Shown piece by piece: positions 41,001 to 55,140 of a stretch of DNA of 64,000 nucleotides. The notes under the pieces are model-generated. The model did no database searches. It worked only from the letters and a program-made list of their open reading frames with translations, and had not been told where the DNA came from. The DNA is taken from contig NC_058510.1 in assembly GCF_020382885.2 (NCBI RefSeq), positions 10,970,862 to 11,034,861 of the forward strand, in the 5' to 3' direction. Origin of the DNA: Scatophagus argus. Lineage: Eukaryota; Chordata; Actinopteri; Scatophagidae. Position 1 is the stretch's first letter; the number at the start of each line of letters is the position of its first letter. Both the position numbers and the translations under genes were made by a program.

Positions 41001-42917
41001 GATGATCAGCAGGTTTTTCTGTCTCTAGATTTTGTTGACCCTTCTTCACCCCTTTTTATGAGTTTCCTCCCTGTCCCCTATTGCTCTCTGGAGTTCTCCA
41101 GGAAAGGCATCCCCGACATCTCATGTATTAATAGCCAGCATTCATTCAGTAGTGCGGTGTGGAACTGGAGACTATGGAGTGCAAGGCATGCTGACCTCTG
41201 AGTGTCCCTGCTCTTGCAGACAGAGTGCCTCATGCAACCTCAGGTGGCCTGAGACTAAACTTATTAAGTTATTAACAAGTGATTCTTGGACTGAAATCTC
41301 TCTTTGTCTTGGCTTAAGTTCTAATCAACTTTAAGAATTCCTTCTTTTAGACGTTTGACACTTTTGAAATAATCTTGAAATACGTATCAGTGCATCAGAA
41401 AACTGGTGAAATTATTCATTCCACTGGCGATTTGGAAAACCACAGCTTCTGGATGAAGGCTTAGATCAAATGCCGGCTGGGAAAATCCAGTGGAGGATGT
41501 TCATTTTTAATGGAGTGGGATGTTAAGTGCAAAGGTCAAAGCCTTTCTATGTTCAGAAAATGATGCATTTGCCTCTGAATTGGAGCGTATGTGGAAGTTC
41601 TGTCTATCATACAGTGCTCTTTGTGGGGCTATCTTGCATGTAGCCATTTGTCTCTATATGCACAGAAGTCAACTTGGCACTGTTACTAACACTTCATATC
41701 TCAGACATGCCTTTGTGGCTTTTTCACTGAAAACTCACACAGACAGCTCATTGTTTCATGCATTTTTTCCCTCTTCCCTTTTTTCATTTTGCCATGGAAT
41801 GCCTGATGTGAGTCTTGCCATGTCAAGCAATGCGGCAGAGCTGCTCTTTGGTATGCCCCTTCCCCTAATTTAATTTTAGAAGCGCTGAAAATTGTTTGCA
41901 TCCCAAGCCGAACTGATAGGCCTCTGTTTCCAGAGAGCGTCTGCTGTCCGAGGCGCTGAAAACGGCCTTTGTGCACTGGTAGCACAGCACAGAGGCCTCA
42001 TGAAATATTTACAGGCCAACACCTGGTGTGAGACCGAGAGAGAGGAGCCAGGGAATCAACAACACTGCCACCAACAACAGTAAGGCCACAGCTCTATTAA
42101 TATGTTGGCCTGACAACAAAAAATATTTGTTTTATTATTGTTTTATCATTGGCACCCTGCTGAACGATGGCATTCATTTAATCTCAATGGAATGTAAAAA
42201 AAACAACTGAAGTTATTTTGGTAATGAATTAATTATTTGTGAGTTTTTTGAGCTATGAAAAATAAAAACAAATGTCAAATTAAAACAATTGTTTGTTAAA
42301 GCCCACTATTACTTCATGTGAAACAGAGGTTGTATCACGATAACAAATAAATGAACACCACATCCAGATCTTGGACCAATTCATCCACCACTGCCAGTGT
42401 CATGAGTGGGTTACTCAAAATTATACTTCCCTGCAACATCGATTTTATCAGAAAATATGACAGACTTTTAAAGTGTGGCATTCACCATTTTCACAAGTGC
42501 CAATTATGGAGGATGTTCTTTCTAACTTCAAGCAATCACAGATACTATCAGTCCACTCTTGGTTTTTGTGTCCCTTTTTGGATTTTTTCTGTGTGTCCCC
42601 TCTTTGTTGTGACGAGTATTTTTAACATGGCACTGGGGGGTTAAACATTAGACTCAATGTGTCACAGGGCACACTGTCATGCCCCTACTCTGTCAAAAAC
42701 ATCTAAGACTAACTGGGATTAATAATTCATAGATGAGGAAACCAATTATTCCGGGCTTTGTTCGCATCTGGGTGGGGGGGACCCTGGGGACTCTAATTGG
42801 CCCACCTGCTCTCTGTCTCTGAAGGGTTGTCGGGTTTAGGTGGCTGGCTGGATGTGATGACAGTGTGTATGTCCTCTCTTTGTTTGGATACCTCTGGCTC
42901 TGAGCTTTTCTAATGTT

Positions 42918-42937
42918 GGGGGGGGGGGGGGGGGGGG
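42918..42937. repeat. Homopolymer G run (20)
   Basis: Twenty consecutive G. It is prone to slippage and able to form quadruplex structures; the length in the assembly may be unreliable. Confidence 0.9.
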
Positions 42938-45035
42938 CTCCTCAATGTTGCACTGGTAGCCACTTCCACTGACATCACTGTAGTGATGGACCACACCCAA
43001 CATAGCAGGAAGAGCTTCACATACAAAGCAAGCTAGTAATAGCAACATTTGTGGCTTTTACTTGTTTCTAAAAAGTAGTCAACAACAGTTTTGGTAAACA
43101 GTTAATCTGCTGCAATTCCAGCTTCTCAAAAGAGAGTATTTGTTGCTCTTCTTCATCATGTCGTTGTTCACTAAATACTTCGGTGTTGGTAACTAAAATA
43201 ACTGTTGCAGCGCCAAGCACAGCTGAGCTAGCACAGCACAACAACATACACTATAAACACTATAGTAGAGAGCCACCCTGCGGCTCTTTGCACTCTTGTA
43301 GGGATTCCTTCTTTGGACCGTGATGTGCATCAGCCCACTTTTGTCTGGTCTCTCTCTGTCTGTCTGTCCCTTTCTCTCCTCTCTCCTTCCATCTCCATTT
43401 CTCCTTTGTTGAGAGGAATTCCAGGCTGTGTGCCCACACAATTGCCCACTCATTAGCATATGAAAGCAGCTGAGGAGCAGCGAGAGAGGCGGGAAAATGG
43501 AGGGAAGGAGAGTCACAGAACTTCCAAATCAATCTCAAGCAGACATCAGAACTTTGATCAGCCTCATGCCGGCTCTTGTTTCTTCTCTGCTGTATACTTT
43601 AACTCAAAAATAACAGAGTTAGTCTGCTGTTTCTGTGTCATCTCTTTGTTTTTATTCGTGGACATTGTTGAACTGTTTCACTTTACAGTTTCAGCATGTA
43701 GCAATCTTATGTTTTCAGCTCCAGTGACACTCGTCTTCAGCCTAAGACGCCCAAACCATGACAAAGATATTGTTTGCTCCTCATACACTTCTCTCAGGCA
43801 TGAAATTGGTCAATCTAAAGGATTAGCTTTGCTTTCTTGAGATCTTAATGTGGTGTCCAAAACGAGGCGATGTCCACGTTTCACTGTTTGGCGGATAAAT
43901 TGTGTATATGCCGTGTGTGTTTGAGAATTACTTAGCCATGAAAGTGTGCGCTTGTCACTGTTGTTGCATTACTGTCATTACTTATTAAGATGTGGGACTG
44001 ACCTGGTTTAAACCTCTCAAACTCTGTATGGTGAGTGTTGTATTTTATTATAGCAGAGCACACAGTTTAGTAATGCATTAAGAGTACTTTTAAAGCATGT
44101 TTTCAACAGTATAGCATTTATTTGGATGGAATGCCAAAATAGAGAGGAAATGATGCATTTTTAAATTAACCCAGCTTTGCTGCAGTAAGTTAGGATGTAC
44201 TGAGGCATTAAACTCTGGAGTAATACCCCCCACTGAGGCGGGTTAATGTTTACACACAGAGGACAGATTTATATGAAGATATATGAACCTCTGACTTGCA
44301 CTGCTAAGCGTTTGACGGTATTGTGTTACAAGCAGCAATCAGTAGTTATTGTGGGCATATTTTAGGCCACCAGCAGATATCCCTCCTGTGGCTGTTGTTG
44401 CTGTGTCATTTTCACTCCATAGAGCTGCAGACTATGGGATTTTCTTCACTGTAGACTCAGTCGTCCCTGCTTGTGGTCATAAATTTAAGCCAAACTGTGG
44501 TCCTCAGCAATTTGGCTGAGTTTGTAGTGAAAGCGGTGTGAACTGAATGCTGATTCATCTCATGCTACCATAGTAACCCCTCCCTGTCCCTCCCCATGCA
44601 TGCACATAATCCCTATCACATATGTGCTGTGATGCTATCCATAAGGTTTGTTTGTATTTATTAGAATTACAGGTAACAAGCTGAAGAGAAAGTGTCTAGA
44701 GACTTGGCTCAGCAAAGCCAAGAAACACCTTGTCCTTGCAGTCTAACCTTGGTAATGCAGAAAAGGACAGCACATAAAGAAACCTTTCTTCTGTAATATT
44801 TCAAGTATGATATTCTTTTGAAGCCGGGGTAAGGAAGGTAAGTAAAGGAGAGAGTGAGAGAGAAGACAGCGTAGGATGTGAGTAAGAGGTAGCTGGATGC
44901 TGCTGAGTCTCCTTGGCTCTGATCATGAAAAACTGGCTTGGAAGAGATGCAGCTCTCTTTGGTGCAATGCAGACAGGCTGGCTGGGAGGAGCCTCACCAG
45001 TGGGTGGAGCTGTATGTGCATGCACATGTCTTTTT

Positions 45036-45051
45036 GTGTGTGTGTGTGTGT
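45036..45051. repeat. (TG)n short tract
   Basis: Eight TG units. Confidence 0.85.
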
Positions 45052-48000
45052 AATAGAGTGCATGTGTGACTGTGCTAGAAGGTGTTGTTTTGTTTTCATC
45101 AAGTGTTTACACGCTACCCCCCCGCCCGGCTCTTTCATGAGCAGAGGTTGTAAATATCACTGGCATGCTGGAAGAGAAGAGAGCTTGCGATGTTTGTCCT
45201 CATCGTTTGAATGCCAGGGCTGCCAGTGAGGTGCACCGTACATCTAAACTCAATCAACCTACTAAGAGCAGTTACATCACACAAAACTGTCAGAGGGTGG
45301 AGTGAGGGGGAATGAATAATCCCTCTGCAGAGCCCTGACAGAGAATCCATAGATCACTGGTGTGTGTCGGTCACTCTCTTAACCCCCTCTGCGACTGCTA
45401 TCACGGCTTGTCCTCCATAATCTCATTTAGCTGAGGTGGATGGATCAGTAACCTTTAGAGAATAGCTTGAAAAGCTTATGGTTTTAAAAATCCAAATGCT
45501 ATAAAGCACCATTGTGTTTCTTTTCCTGGACTTCTAGCTCCTCCGCAAAACGGTGAGCCCAGCATATTTTCCTGTTTTCCTCACGCTGCCCTGAGGCTCC
45601 CCAGTAAAAGTGGCGTTAATTGGCTGCCTGTTCAGTGCCAGAGCACACGATTGGCCGGGCAGCACAGGCTTCACAGCGATTCAGATGGTGATAATAATGC
45701 CCTCTGTCCTGTCCTGTGTCAGTCAGTGTGCACACGCCTCTTTGTTCTGATGCTGATGAGACAACACCACATTAGCATTCAGAGCACTTCCAACACCTGT
45801 GGTCCTCTGACAGCGTGACAGAGAGAGGCTGAGCACTGATTTACTAATCAACAGTGATGAATTGCTAGCAAAACCAATCTGACAGCGTCACAGGAGAGGT
45901 CAACAGAGGGAGATGGTGCCGAATTTGCTATTTTTTCAAAACTGTATACATTGCCGCCTGCACGGTGAAATCTATTCTGTTGCCATTGTCTGTCTTTATA
46001 ACACAAATGACATCCATCTGTTTCCTCTGCAGTGTTTTCCTTTGGCTTTTATTTTATAAAGGGGTCTGTGCATGCATGCCAGAGAGAATGGCTCACTAGT
46101 TGTGTTTACTGTGGTGATGGAGAATTCAGTGGACACTCCCTCTCTGGTATAAGGGGCCCAGGGATGATTAGAAAACAGTCTGATAAAGGCAGACAAAGAA
46201 AGAGGGCTGCCAAACCCAAGAGAAGAAGTGAAAGAGACACAAGACTGAAGATGGAGATCCTGTAATTGCGGCTTTAAAATGCTGTGAGATGCGGTGAGAA
46301 GGGGCAACAATAAAGGACAGGAGATGGAAGGAGAGAGGAAGAAATGAGGAGTGTGGGGTTTTTATTGTTTCCAGCTGGGCCTGGGTGTGGTCATCATGGC
46401 CTGGAGACTTGCTGAGTTCAGTTCTGCTCCAAGTCGTGCTTCGCAGTCTCTGACCCATCTGCCAAACGGCTTCTCTGTGTGCTGTTCTGTATCTCCATGT
46501 GTACATATGGTCCTGCATGTGTTCCTTTCAGTGGTGATTGAATTGTACAGCGATGTGATGTGATGTAATGATAATGATATTATAATTATTATCATTTCAC
46601 ATTGATATATTCCCATTTTAGATATTTCTGTGCAAGTTGAGGCAGCATGAGACTGTAGGATACACATCAGCTGCTGTGGGAATCAATCTGGTGCCCTTTC
46701 CATTACAGGATGAGCTGTTGAAATAGTAGGGAACTCAAGCAAGTGCAACTGTCTCCAGGCTGTAAATCGAGCTGGACGTTGCTCATTTTTTTCCATCCTT
46801 TGCTGTCACTACTGTCAGTTTTTGACATGTTTTATTCACTCTTGAGGGCCAGCTGAGGTTGTGACAGGGGCGTAACTTCGGCACTTCCTTTCTAGGCTGG
46901 CATATATCCATTTTATAATCAGCATCTTCTCCTTCTGTGACTGGGAGACAAATTGCTAATCAGTTTTTATTACTTTCCACATGTGAGAGTTACATGAGAA
47001 AAAAATGCATCATTTCAGATTCCAGAAAAGCAACAAATCACCTGCAAATCAATGTTTCAAAGTTAATTTGAATGGAGACATTCCCAGTGTACAAATGGGA
47101 TGGAAAAAGCAACAACGATGTCCAGAAGAGCCAAATATCCCAACAGTTACGGGAAGAATAGAGCCAGCCAGATGGTATGTGAAAAGGCTCCATTAGTGAA
47201 AATGTCAGTTAACATGGCTGAAATTGGCTTTTATTAGCCAAACTGAATTATCAAGCATGCCTTTAATTACATAACACGATGCTGCACTTAAAGTAGTCGC
47301 TTTTGTGATCAGATTGATGAATAGAGTGTGACAAAAGGGTCAGCTGTTTTGCTCCTTGCAGGGCCTAGTTTTGGCATGTATGAAAGATAATGTAAGTGTC
47401 TCTGGCAGACATGTAGCCGCAGCACTTATAAAAAAGGCCGCTTTAAAACCAAAGTATTCGGACCTCACCGCACAATCCTTCTCTGGCAGCCTTTTGGTGC
47501 ACTCTTTGGTCATGTGGTTTTTCCTCTTCTCTCATCGCTTCATTATTCAATTAAGCAGTGAAACACATGTTAAGCTCAACATTAGCCGCACTGCGGATCC
47601 CCTATTGGGACGAGAGCAGTAAAGATCAACCGTGAGCTCTTGTATCACGCTTCATCAGTAGCGATGAGACTCTCAGCCTGGTTTCCATTTGGACCTCCGG
47701 TGGACAAGGTTGATGCCGCACGACGGGTGCCCTAGTAAATACCTTTTAGATGGAGGGTGAGACTGCAGAGAGCCAGGTATGGGGTGGATGAAGTGCAGAT
47801 GGGTGGGTAGAAAGCCAGGAAGAGCCATTTTAGCTTAAGTGGAGGAGACATTTCGTTTTTACTAGTTGCGGTCACAGTAGAGGTTGATGGCTACAATCCT
47901 AAGTGCTATATCTGTATTAGCCTTTGTGTGTGTTTGTGTAGAGGCTAATGGGGTCAAGAAACAGTAGGGTATAGAGCTGTGATTCAGGTGCAGGGATGCT

Positions 48001-51000
48001 GCCATCTAACCCATCCCAGCAGTCCCAGTGGGGACATCCATCAACTGAGCTCCAGGGCTTTTTCTTCCGTGATGTGATTGATTGCTGATGACTGTGGGAT
48101 GAATGGACATGTGGCCGCGTGCACACGTGTGATGAAATACCCTAAAATAAATGTATGCACACATCAGCATGCAGAATATCACGTTGTAGAAATTCACACA
48201 TGTCTTAGACTTATTCTAGACTTTTCCACAGTCTCAACATTCCTCTGGCCGTATCTCACCAACGGCCCCAACTGCTTTTAATCAGTTGGGTCACGAGGCA
48301 CTCCAGATGGGCCTCAGTGTTGGGTGGGACTGCCGGGGACATGGTGGAGAAGGAGGGGAGGGGAATTGATCTTGTAATAGTCAACATATTTGTGCCCCCT
48401 CTCCTCCATACTCACCATCCCCTCCCGTCCTGTATTGCATCACCTTCCTCTGAGACCCGTGTTGGACAGCTTGAGCTACATTAGCCCTGCCATATTCAGC
48501 ACATGCATTTCTAAGGCTCTCACTTTTCCAGAGTTTTACTAGCTAACATTTTCCATCGTTAGGCCCTGAGTGTTTTGAAAAGAGCACTGTGTGCTTTTGG
48601 AGAGCGTCACAGCAGGATGTGCTTTTACAGTCTGTGGAAAGATGTAGGTGTACATTGCAATTTAGTATTTCTTTTCCTCAGATGTCTGTAATATTGAGTT
48701 CACAGAGTCCAGAATGTCTTGTTCTTGCACATGTGGGCCATAAGACAAAATATGTGCAGAATGTGGTAAACTCTTAGCCCAGTATGTGTTAGTCTAATCA
48801 GAGTGAAAATAAGACCTCATGGATGTACCAGCATCATTTTTGGTGAGCATCCCACACATCATATCGAGGTAAATTGGGGAGGGAGAAAAATATTGTAAAG
48901 GACTCATGAATGTGGAAGTCCAAGTAGTCCAAATGATCAGCAGTCCAAAGTTAAACCATCATAGCAAGAATTCTGTCGGCAGGTGTAATATTCACTTTCT
49001 TTTTTTGCCTATCAGTCAGGATGCCCAGAAAAAGTCTGAGTAAATTCATCTCTTCAGTCGTTAAACTATGACAATAGCTGGACTTTGTCAGCTTGTTATT
49101 ATATAGTCTCATGTGTGGATTTTCTGTGTTTTCAGTCTTGCTTTGACAATGTTTATAACCGTTACCTGGATACTGTGGTACTAATCCCCCCCCCCCCTCC
49201 CCGTCACATCTCTCACTGGCTGCAGGGGTCTCACGTTACAGGGGCTGACGTCGCCTCATTCTCAGCGCAGGCCTGTTGGGTTAATACTCAAAGGGTGCAC
49301 ACCCTGAGTGAAGGTCACAGCACATCCGCACTACAGGAAACGTCTGGGATAGTCTCACATACTTTGAGTGGAATGAGATCTAACATAGTAATGAGTTCTT
49401 CCTCAAAGTTCATCCTCAACAGAGAGGTTCCTGAAAATGTCAACCATGATTTCTAACAGTTTGTGAAGGCACAGACAAATGATGCCCTGCTGATAGCAGC
49501 ATCAGATAAGAAAACACTTGTCTGTACCACTCTGAAGACAAACCACATATATTTACAGGACGTTTTTCCTTTTGGTTCCAAACAGATCATCGACTTTATG
49601 TCTTGCAGCCAGTTTGACAGCAGGTCTCATGCAGCAGAGCAGGTATCTAGAGTGACTTCTGCCACTATACCTGCCACGATGGTGGAACATTCCTGTCAAT
49701 GGGATTGACTGAATCAGGTTTGCTCAGTTTAGCAGCTGATCTCAACTCTCCTAAAAGGATTAGCGTACCTTTATAAGGCAGACATTGGCATCGCTTGATG
49801 GTTGTACTGTAGCTTAAAGACTGCCAAGCTGTCTCGCACTCACCTGTAATCTTGCCCACCTTCGATGTATGAATTTTGACTGACAAAGTGTTAAACTAAT
49901 GAGCTCTGGATTTAGCCAACCCCCCTGCTACTCTTTCTCTCTCTCTGTCTCTCAAAATGTTCTCCTTACTAGCCATTTAATCATGACTTGTTGCCCTGTC
50001 AACAATCTCCAGCCCTCTTACTGGTTCCACTTGACAGCTTGATAGCCACTTGAAAGAAGAGTAAGGAACCCTTGATGGGATATGAACAACTTGTTTGATT
50101 GCTTCAACTGTTTTTCATCTCTGCTATCATCATTGAGGCTGAGGCCTCAAACAGGTTAAAGACAGGAAGCTCTTTACTATGATGTAATAGTACCTTTTAT
50201 GGTAGGATGAATTTATAGCTAGAAAATAAAAAAATAAAAGGTTTCTGTCTGTTTGATGTCCAGGATTGAATTGATGAGTCTTCAAAGTCATTGAAAGCCA
50301 GACATAACATTAAAAAACCCCACATTTGCTGCGTGAGTCTGTTATAGATTTATGACCTGCACTATTTCTTTTTTGCCAGGTTGCTCATGAAGTGGCAGAC
50401 ATACTGCAGGATTCTAAAATAAAAAGACACCCACCCACCTGGTCTGAGTCAGTGCAACATTTCATAAAGAAGCAGTGGCTCCATTAAGGCAGAATGTCTT
50501 GTCATGCGTTACTCGCCCGTAACCCTTCATCTTTAGCTAACTTTGAAGCCAATTTCCATTTTACTCTCTAGTGAAAGCTCTGTGTCAGTTTGTCTGTCAG
50601 CCTTTGTGAGTACATGCATGTCAGTGTTTTCCACCTCTGTTCTGTGGTCAGTATGTGTGTGTGCCATGCAGCAGTCTTCCCTTTGGCCAGTAGAAACCAT
50701 CCACTCTTTTCTGCCAACAGATTAGAAACAGATTTAATACTTAATCAGTTGCTCTAGCTCAGCCCCATCGCCATCACCGACTTCTTCTCCGACATGACGC
50801 GCACACAAACACAGTCACACACACGCGCCTGCCCCTCCTCCCACCCACATGAGCATTCAGTTGAGGTTGCTGGTGAAGCCATCTGGTCTTCAATCTGGGC
50901 CTGCAGTACCACCAGCAGCTCCTTCTCGTTCTCTCTTAAAGGAACACTTAACGCTCACACCTGTGCCACATCCCAGTGCAAACTGGGACTGCTGCGTCAC

Positions 51001-54000
51001 AGTTTGTAGTGCATGTGACCGTTCTGTATTGTGAGGAACTCTGATTTTGTAGTCTGGTCAAGTGTAATTCAAAGATTTGGCCTCTGTCTGTTAGTTCTTT
51101 GGTTTGTTTGTCTCTGATAGTTGCTGTTTCTTTAGCAAATTGATTGTGTTGATTATACACTGTGATTATGTACTGTATCTCGTTGTATTTTTAATGACTG
51201 CTGCAGGGCAAGACTCAGTGAGTGGACATGGCTGCTATGGCTTTTGTATCCTGTCTATTTGAAATTGATTTTGGGTGTAAATCTTCGCAGTTTGTGTCTG
51301 ATGGCAGTAGGAAGTGTTTATCTTGTCCCCCAGTCTCCTTTAAATGGCATGTCAGTGTTGTTTTTCAACAGTCTTTGCTGGGTGAAAACAAATCTGCACG
51401 TGATAATGAAAATGTTGGAACCCCCAAATTAGACAGTCAGGTTTGATCAATATGAAACATGAAGACGCGTCAGTGCATGATCTTTCCCTCCCTGAAGACA
51501 GGTAAAGACAAACACAGTCACTTCCAGGAACATTGTCATTGGGCTATGTGATTGGTTGACATAATCATTATCATAGATTTTTATACCTTTTAATAAACCT
51601 TTCCTCCAATTTATCTCAGTCTCAAGCGTGCAAAATTCATGCATCCACAACAGCATGAAAACACCACACAAAGAAGAAGCACTTCACACAATATCTGAAG
51701 TCAGATCAGGAAAGTGTTAAAAATTGTGCAAGTGAACAGCTGTGTGGTGTAGCAGTGGATATTTAAACAGCATCTTATTTTCATCATCTGTAAAATGTCA
51801 CAGAAAAGATGCTGTGATCAGTCGACTCTCTGTCTAAAGCAAGAAGTATCGATCACAAATCTAACAATTCTTGTAAATAAGCAAGGTGAGTGTCATTAAG
51901 AACATGCATGAGATCCTTTCACCCAACACAGTTCAAAGACCAGAAGTGAAGTCCTCCCATTTTACTGCTGTGTAATCAGTGGCAGGCCTTGATGTCAGAT
52001 AGCCACCTGATGTAATTGCTCCCAGCTGAGTAACACTCTGGGCTGGTTGAGACATTTATACACTAGACCACACTGTTTCTAATAACATCCATTGGTATTG
52101 AGCTGCATTTTAACAGGGTTTCCTCAGGGAACAAACATAATTTTTGTGGGGTTATTAAAATTGGACATTGTATAATAACCTCAGTTTATGTTGATGGAAA
52201 TATATGATCCTGTTTACCTTCTAATGACATGTAAGACAAGATGTACTCATGATGTAATGATCATGTTTTTTTTTTTTTTACCCTTCAGTGGTTAAGTGAA
52301 GGCTGTGTATGGCAGGTAAATGAATCAGAAAAGACCACTAACATGAAGTAATTCCTATAAAGGGTTAGTCATCAGTGAGCTTTTACTCATTTACCCTACA
52401 TTAACAAAATACAGACAGACAAACACTCGCACTGATTCGTCAGCCCTGTGGCTTCAGGGTCTTGGTCCCCCTGGACAAACATGGGAGGAAAACATTCCAG
52501 TGAATAATGGCTGAGCTGCTCCACGCTGCGAGGAGAGAGGCGGAGATCTAAATAGTCTTTTCTTCAGCTCATCTGGCCCAGGTCCTCATTACATAACTGG
52601 GTTTTGTTGAACAGACAGACGGAGAACGAGCTTAAGAAAAGCAGGGACTGTTGTCTCTGTAAAGAACCTCTGATGTCAACCATTAAAGGAAATGATGCAT
52701 GGGTAAACAGTCAGCACTGAAAGAAGGCTTTGATTCAATTTGATATTCGTGTGGTGAAAACTTTTGAATGGAACAAGATGAACTTTTCACTCAAGATATC
52801 CGTCCATACTTCACGTGTCTAGCTACCTCTTAACATGCAGACAGACAGCAAACATTGTGTAGCTGTGGAACCATCCTCCGTCACGTGACATTGGCGCTCA
52901 GCTGAAAGACAACATGCTTCTCTCCTCAGTTAATACAGGACATTACTGTTTGGTCACACCTGCCCCGCCCTGTATAAATCCCATGTCTGTCTGTATGTCT
53001 GCAGCAGGTCACATGAACTCTCTTGAACCCCACCCTGAATGGCAGTCCTGGCTGACGTTAGCAATAGCTACGCATCGTCCAAACCATTTTTCATCTCTTG
53101 TGGCTCTTAGATTATCTGCATTACCTTATTTTACCCTAAAACCACAGCCTTACTAATCCTGGCGTCTCTTTTCTGAGGACACTGACCCTTATCATCCAGG
53201 TTTTTTGTATTTCTCTATTCCCAGCTTCTTAGGTCACGTTCTTAACCCATCTTTGTTCCCACCCTTAAGTCCAGTTCTGTAACCCCTTCAGTGAGAAGCA
53301 CCAGTTGTCATAGATGCTGGATGTACACAATATCAAATTGAGAAATGCATCACATCTTCATGTTGGTCAAGCTGCAGCTATAAAATGAAAAGCATTTTTG
53401 TTTTAAAATGACAAGAACGGCTTCTTGATTATCAGAATATATAATTATTTTACTGTCATCATCTAATCAAGTAACTGTGTCAGCTTCACTGTTTTTATGT
53501 CCTAAGTGACACACGTCTTATCCGTTGAACTGCATTTTAAACCTCACAGTGATTAGTCTGCAGAGTCTTTGAAACACGACTGTGGTCCACTTGCTGAGGC
53601 GCAACGTGAATGTCAGCAAAGAAGTTTCTGGGCGTGGATGTCAATGTCTTAATTAATGAAACTGCTGCCGGCAGAAGAAACACCCATTGGCAGGAAAGTG
53701 AAGGATGAAGGGAAGAGAAAGGAGAAAGGAGAAGGGGAGGGCAGCTCTACCGTACCGCATGTTCTCCAGCTCAGGTCATGCGCACACAGAGGAAAGCACC
53801 ATGGTGATTTCCAAGGACCATCATTCCTCTGTCAGAGACTGTGGGCATCCACAATGACTCAGAGTGCACAATTTCTTGAACTCTTGCGCTCACTTTTTCT
53901 GTCTGTTTCTCTCATTTTCTCTCTCTCTCTCTCTCCTCATTCACCCTAACTTTCCCTCTCTCGCTGGATCATAATAGCAGCATGATTTGCAGCTCTTGGT

Positions 54001-54249
54001 CAGCCCAGTGCTGCATATGTGTGTGTTGTTTAAAGGGTGTGTCCCATTGCCTTCATCAGTGTTGGCTCCAGTAAAGAGCGCCTCTCTTTTCATAACCAGC
54101 ACCAGACATTTCCCATACCTAAACTGTTACAGTCCACCAAATGCCTTAACAAAAGCACAGCGGCGTTGCTGATTCAAATGTTTTAAGTGACTCAGAACAG
54201 AATACATGCAGCACATCCATAACTGCTAGGGTACTAAATCCCTGTGGTG

Positions 54250-54500
54250 TCTTTGGGAGAAATGGAGAATCAGTAGAAAATGAAAAGATGTCATTCCCAA
54301 TTTTGTAGAACCGAAAGTGATGTTTTCAAATTGCTTGTTTGTCTGACCAAAAGTCAAAACCCCAAATATGGTCAATTTGAAATACAGCAAATCCTCACAC
54401 TTCAGAAGCTGGAACAAACTGTTGGAATATTTACTTGATAACTTGCTTAAGTGTCAATGTAGTTTTTGATTCATGTTCTGTCAGTTGACTAATCAACTAG
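54250..54500 (+). repeat. Dispersed teleost repeat, 3' portion
   Basis: The text 'acacttcagaagctggaaca' and the end 'cagttgactaatcaacta' correspond to the 3' half of the ATTAATC-type fish repeat as I recall it. Together with 54975-55140 it suggests a local cluster of this family. Confidence 0.45.
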
Positions 54501-54974
54501 CGTTAGAAAAAAAAAAACATAAAAACTGTCATATTAGAGAGCTGAAAGTGGTAAGACAGTGTTGTGTGCAGACCCACCCTCCCTCTGCAGAGCTCTGTAC
54601 AGTCTATAATAACTACAGAATAGCAGCAAAGGTTTTGGCTGCAGTGTTTCAGCAGCGTATTGTAGCAGGAACACATGCTACAGCCGCTACACGTGAGAGA
54701 GGTAAACACGAGATTGTCAGACAAAATAGTTCATATCATGATGAATATTTCATATTCCATTACGCCTTAAAGAGTATTTTTAGAGTTTGGGAGCATCTCT
54801 CTAGTTGCTTATGAATTTTAAATGGCAGTTGTGAATATTTCACCAGTTGACCAGAATAGCGGGGCTGGATGAAAGAGACGACATGTTCGGTATTTCCTGG
54901 GTGGATACAGTCAAAGGCGTTTGCACACTTCCCTGTACTGGCTTTGTGCGTCTGTTGGCCTGATGACAGTAATT

Positions 54975-55140
54975 TATTATGATTGATTAGTCTGTAGATT
55001 ATTTTTCAGTTACTGGAATTACTGTTTCCTGGATAAAATGTTGAAAAAATATTTACATTTTGCAAGTTCCCAATGGAAACTTCTTCAAAATTGCATATTT
55101 TATCTGACCAACACCCAAAGTTATAGAGTTTAAAGCTAAA
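54975..55140 (+). repeat. Dispersed teleost repeat, 5' portion
   Basis: It begins 'attatgattgattagtctgt' and 'agattatttttcagttac', then 'ctgaccaacacccaaagtta', the same order as in the family's 5' and middle parts. Same orientation as the copy 500 bases upstream. Confidence 0.45.
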
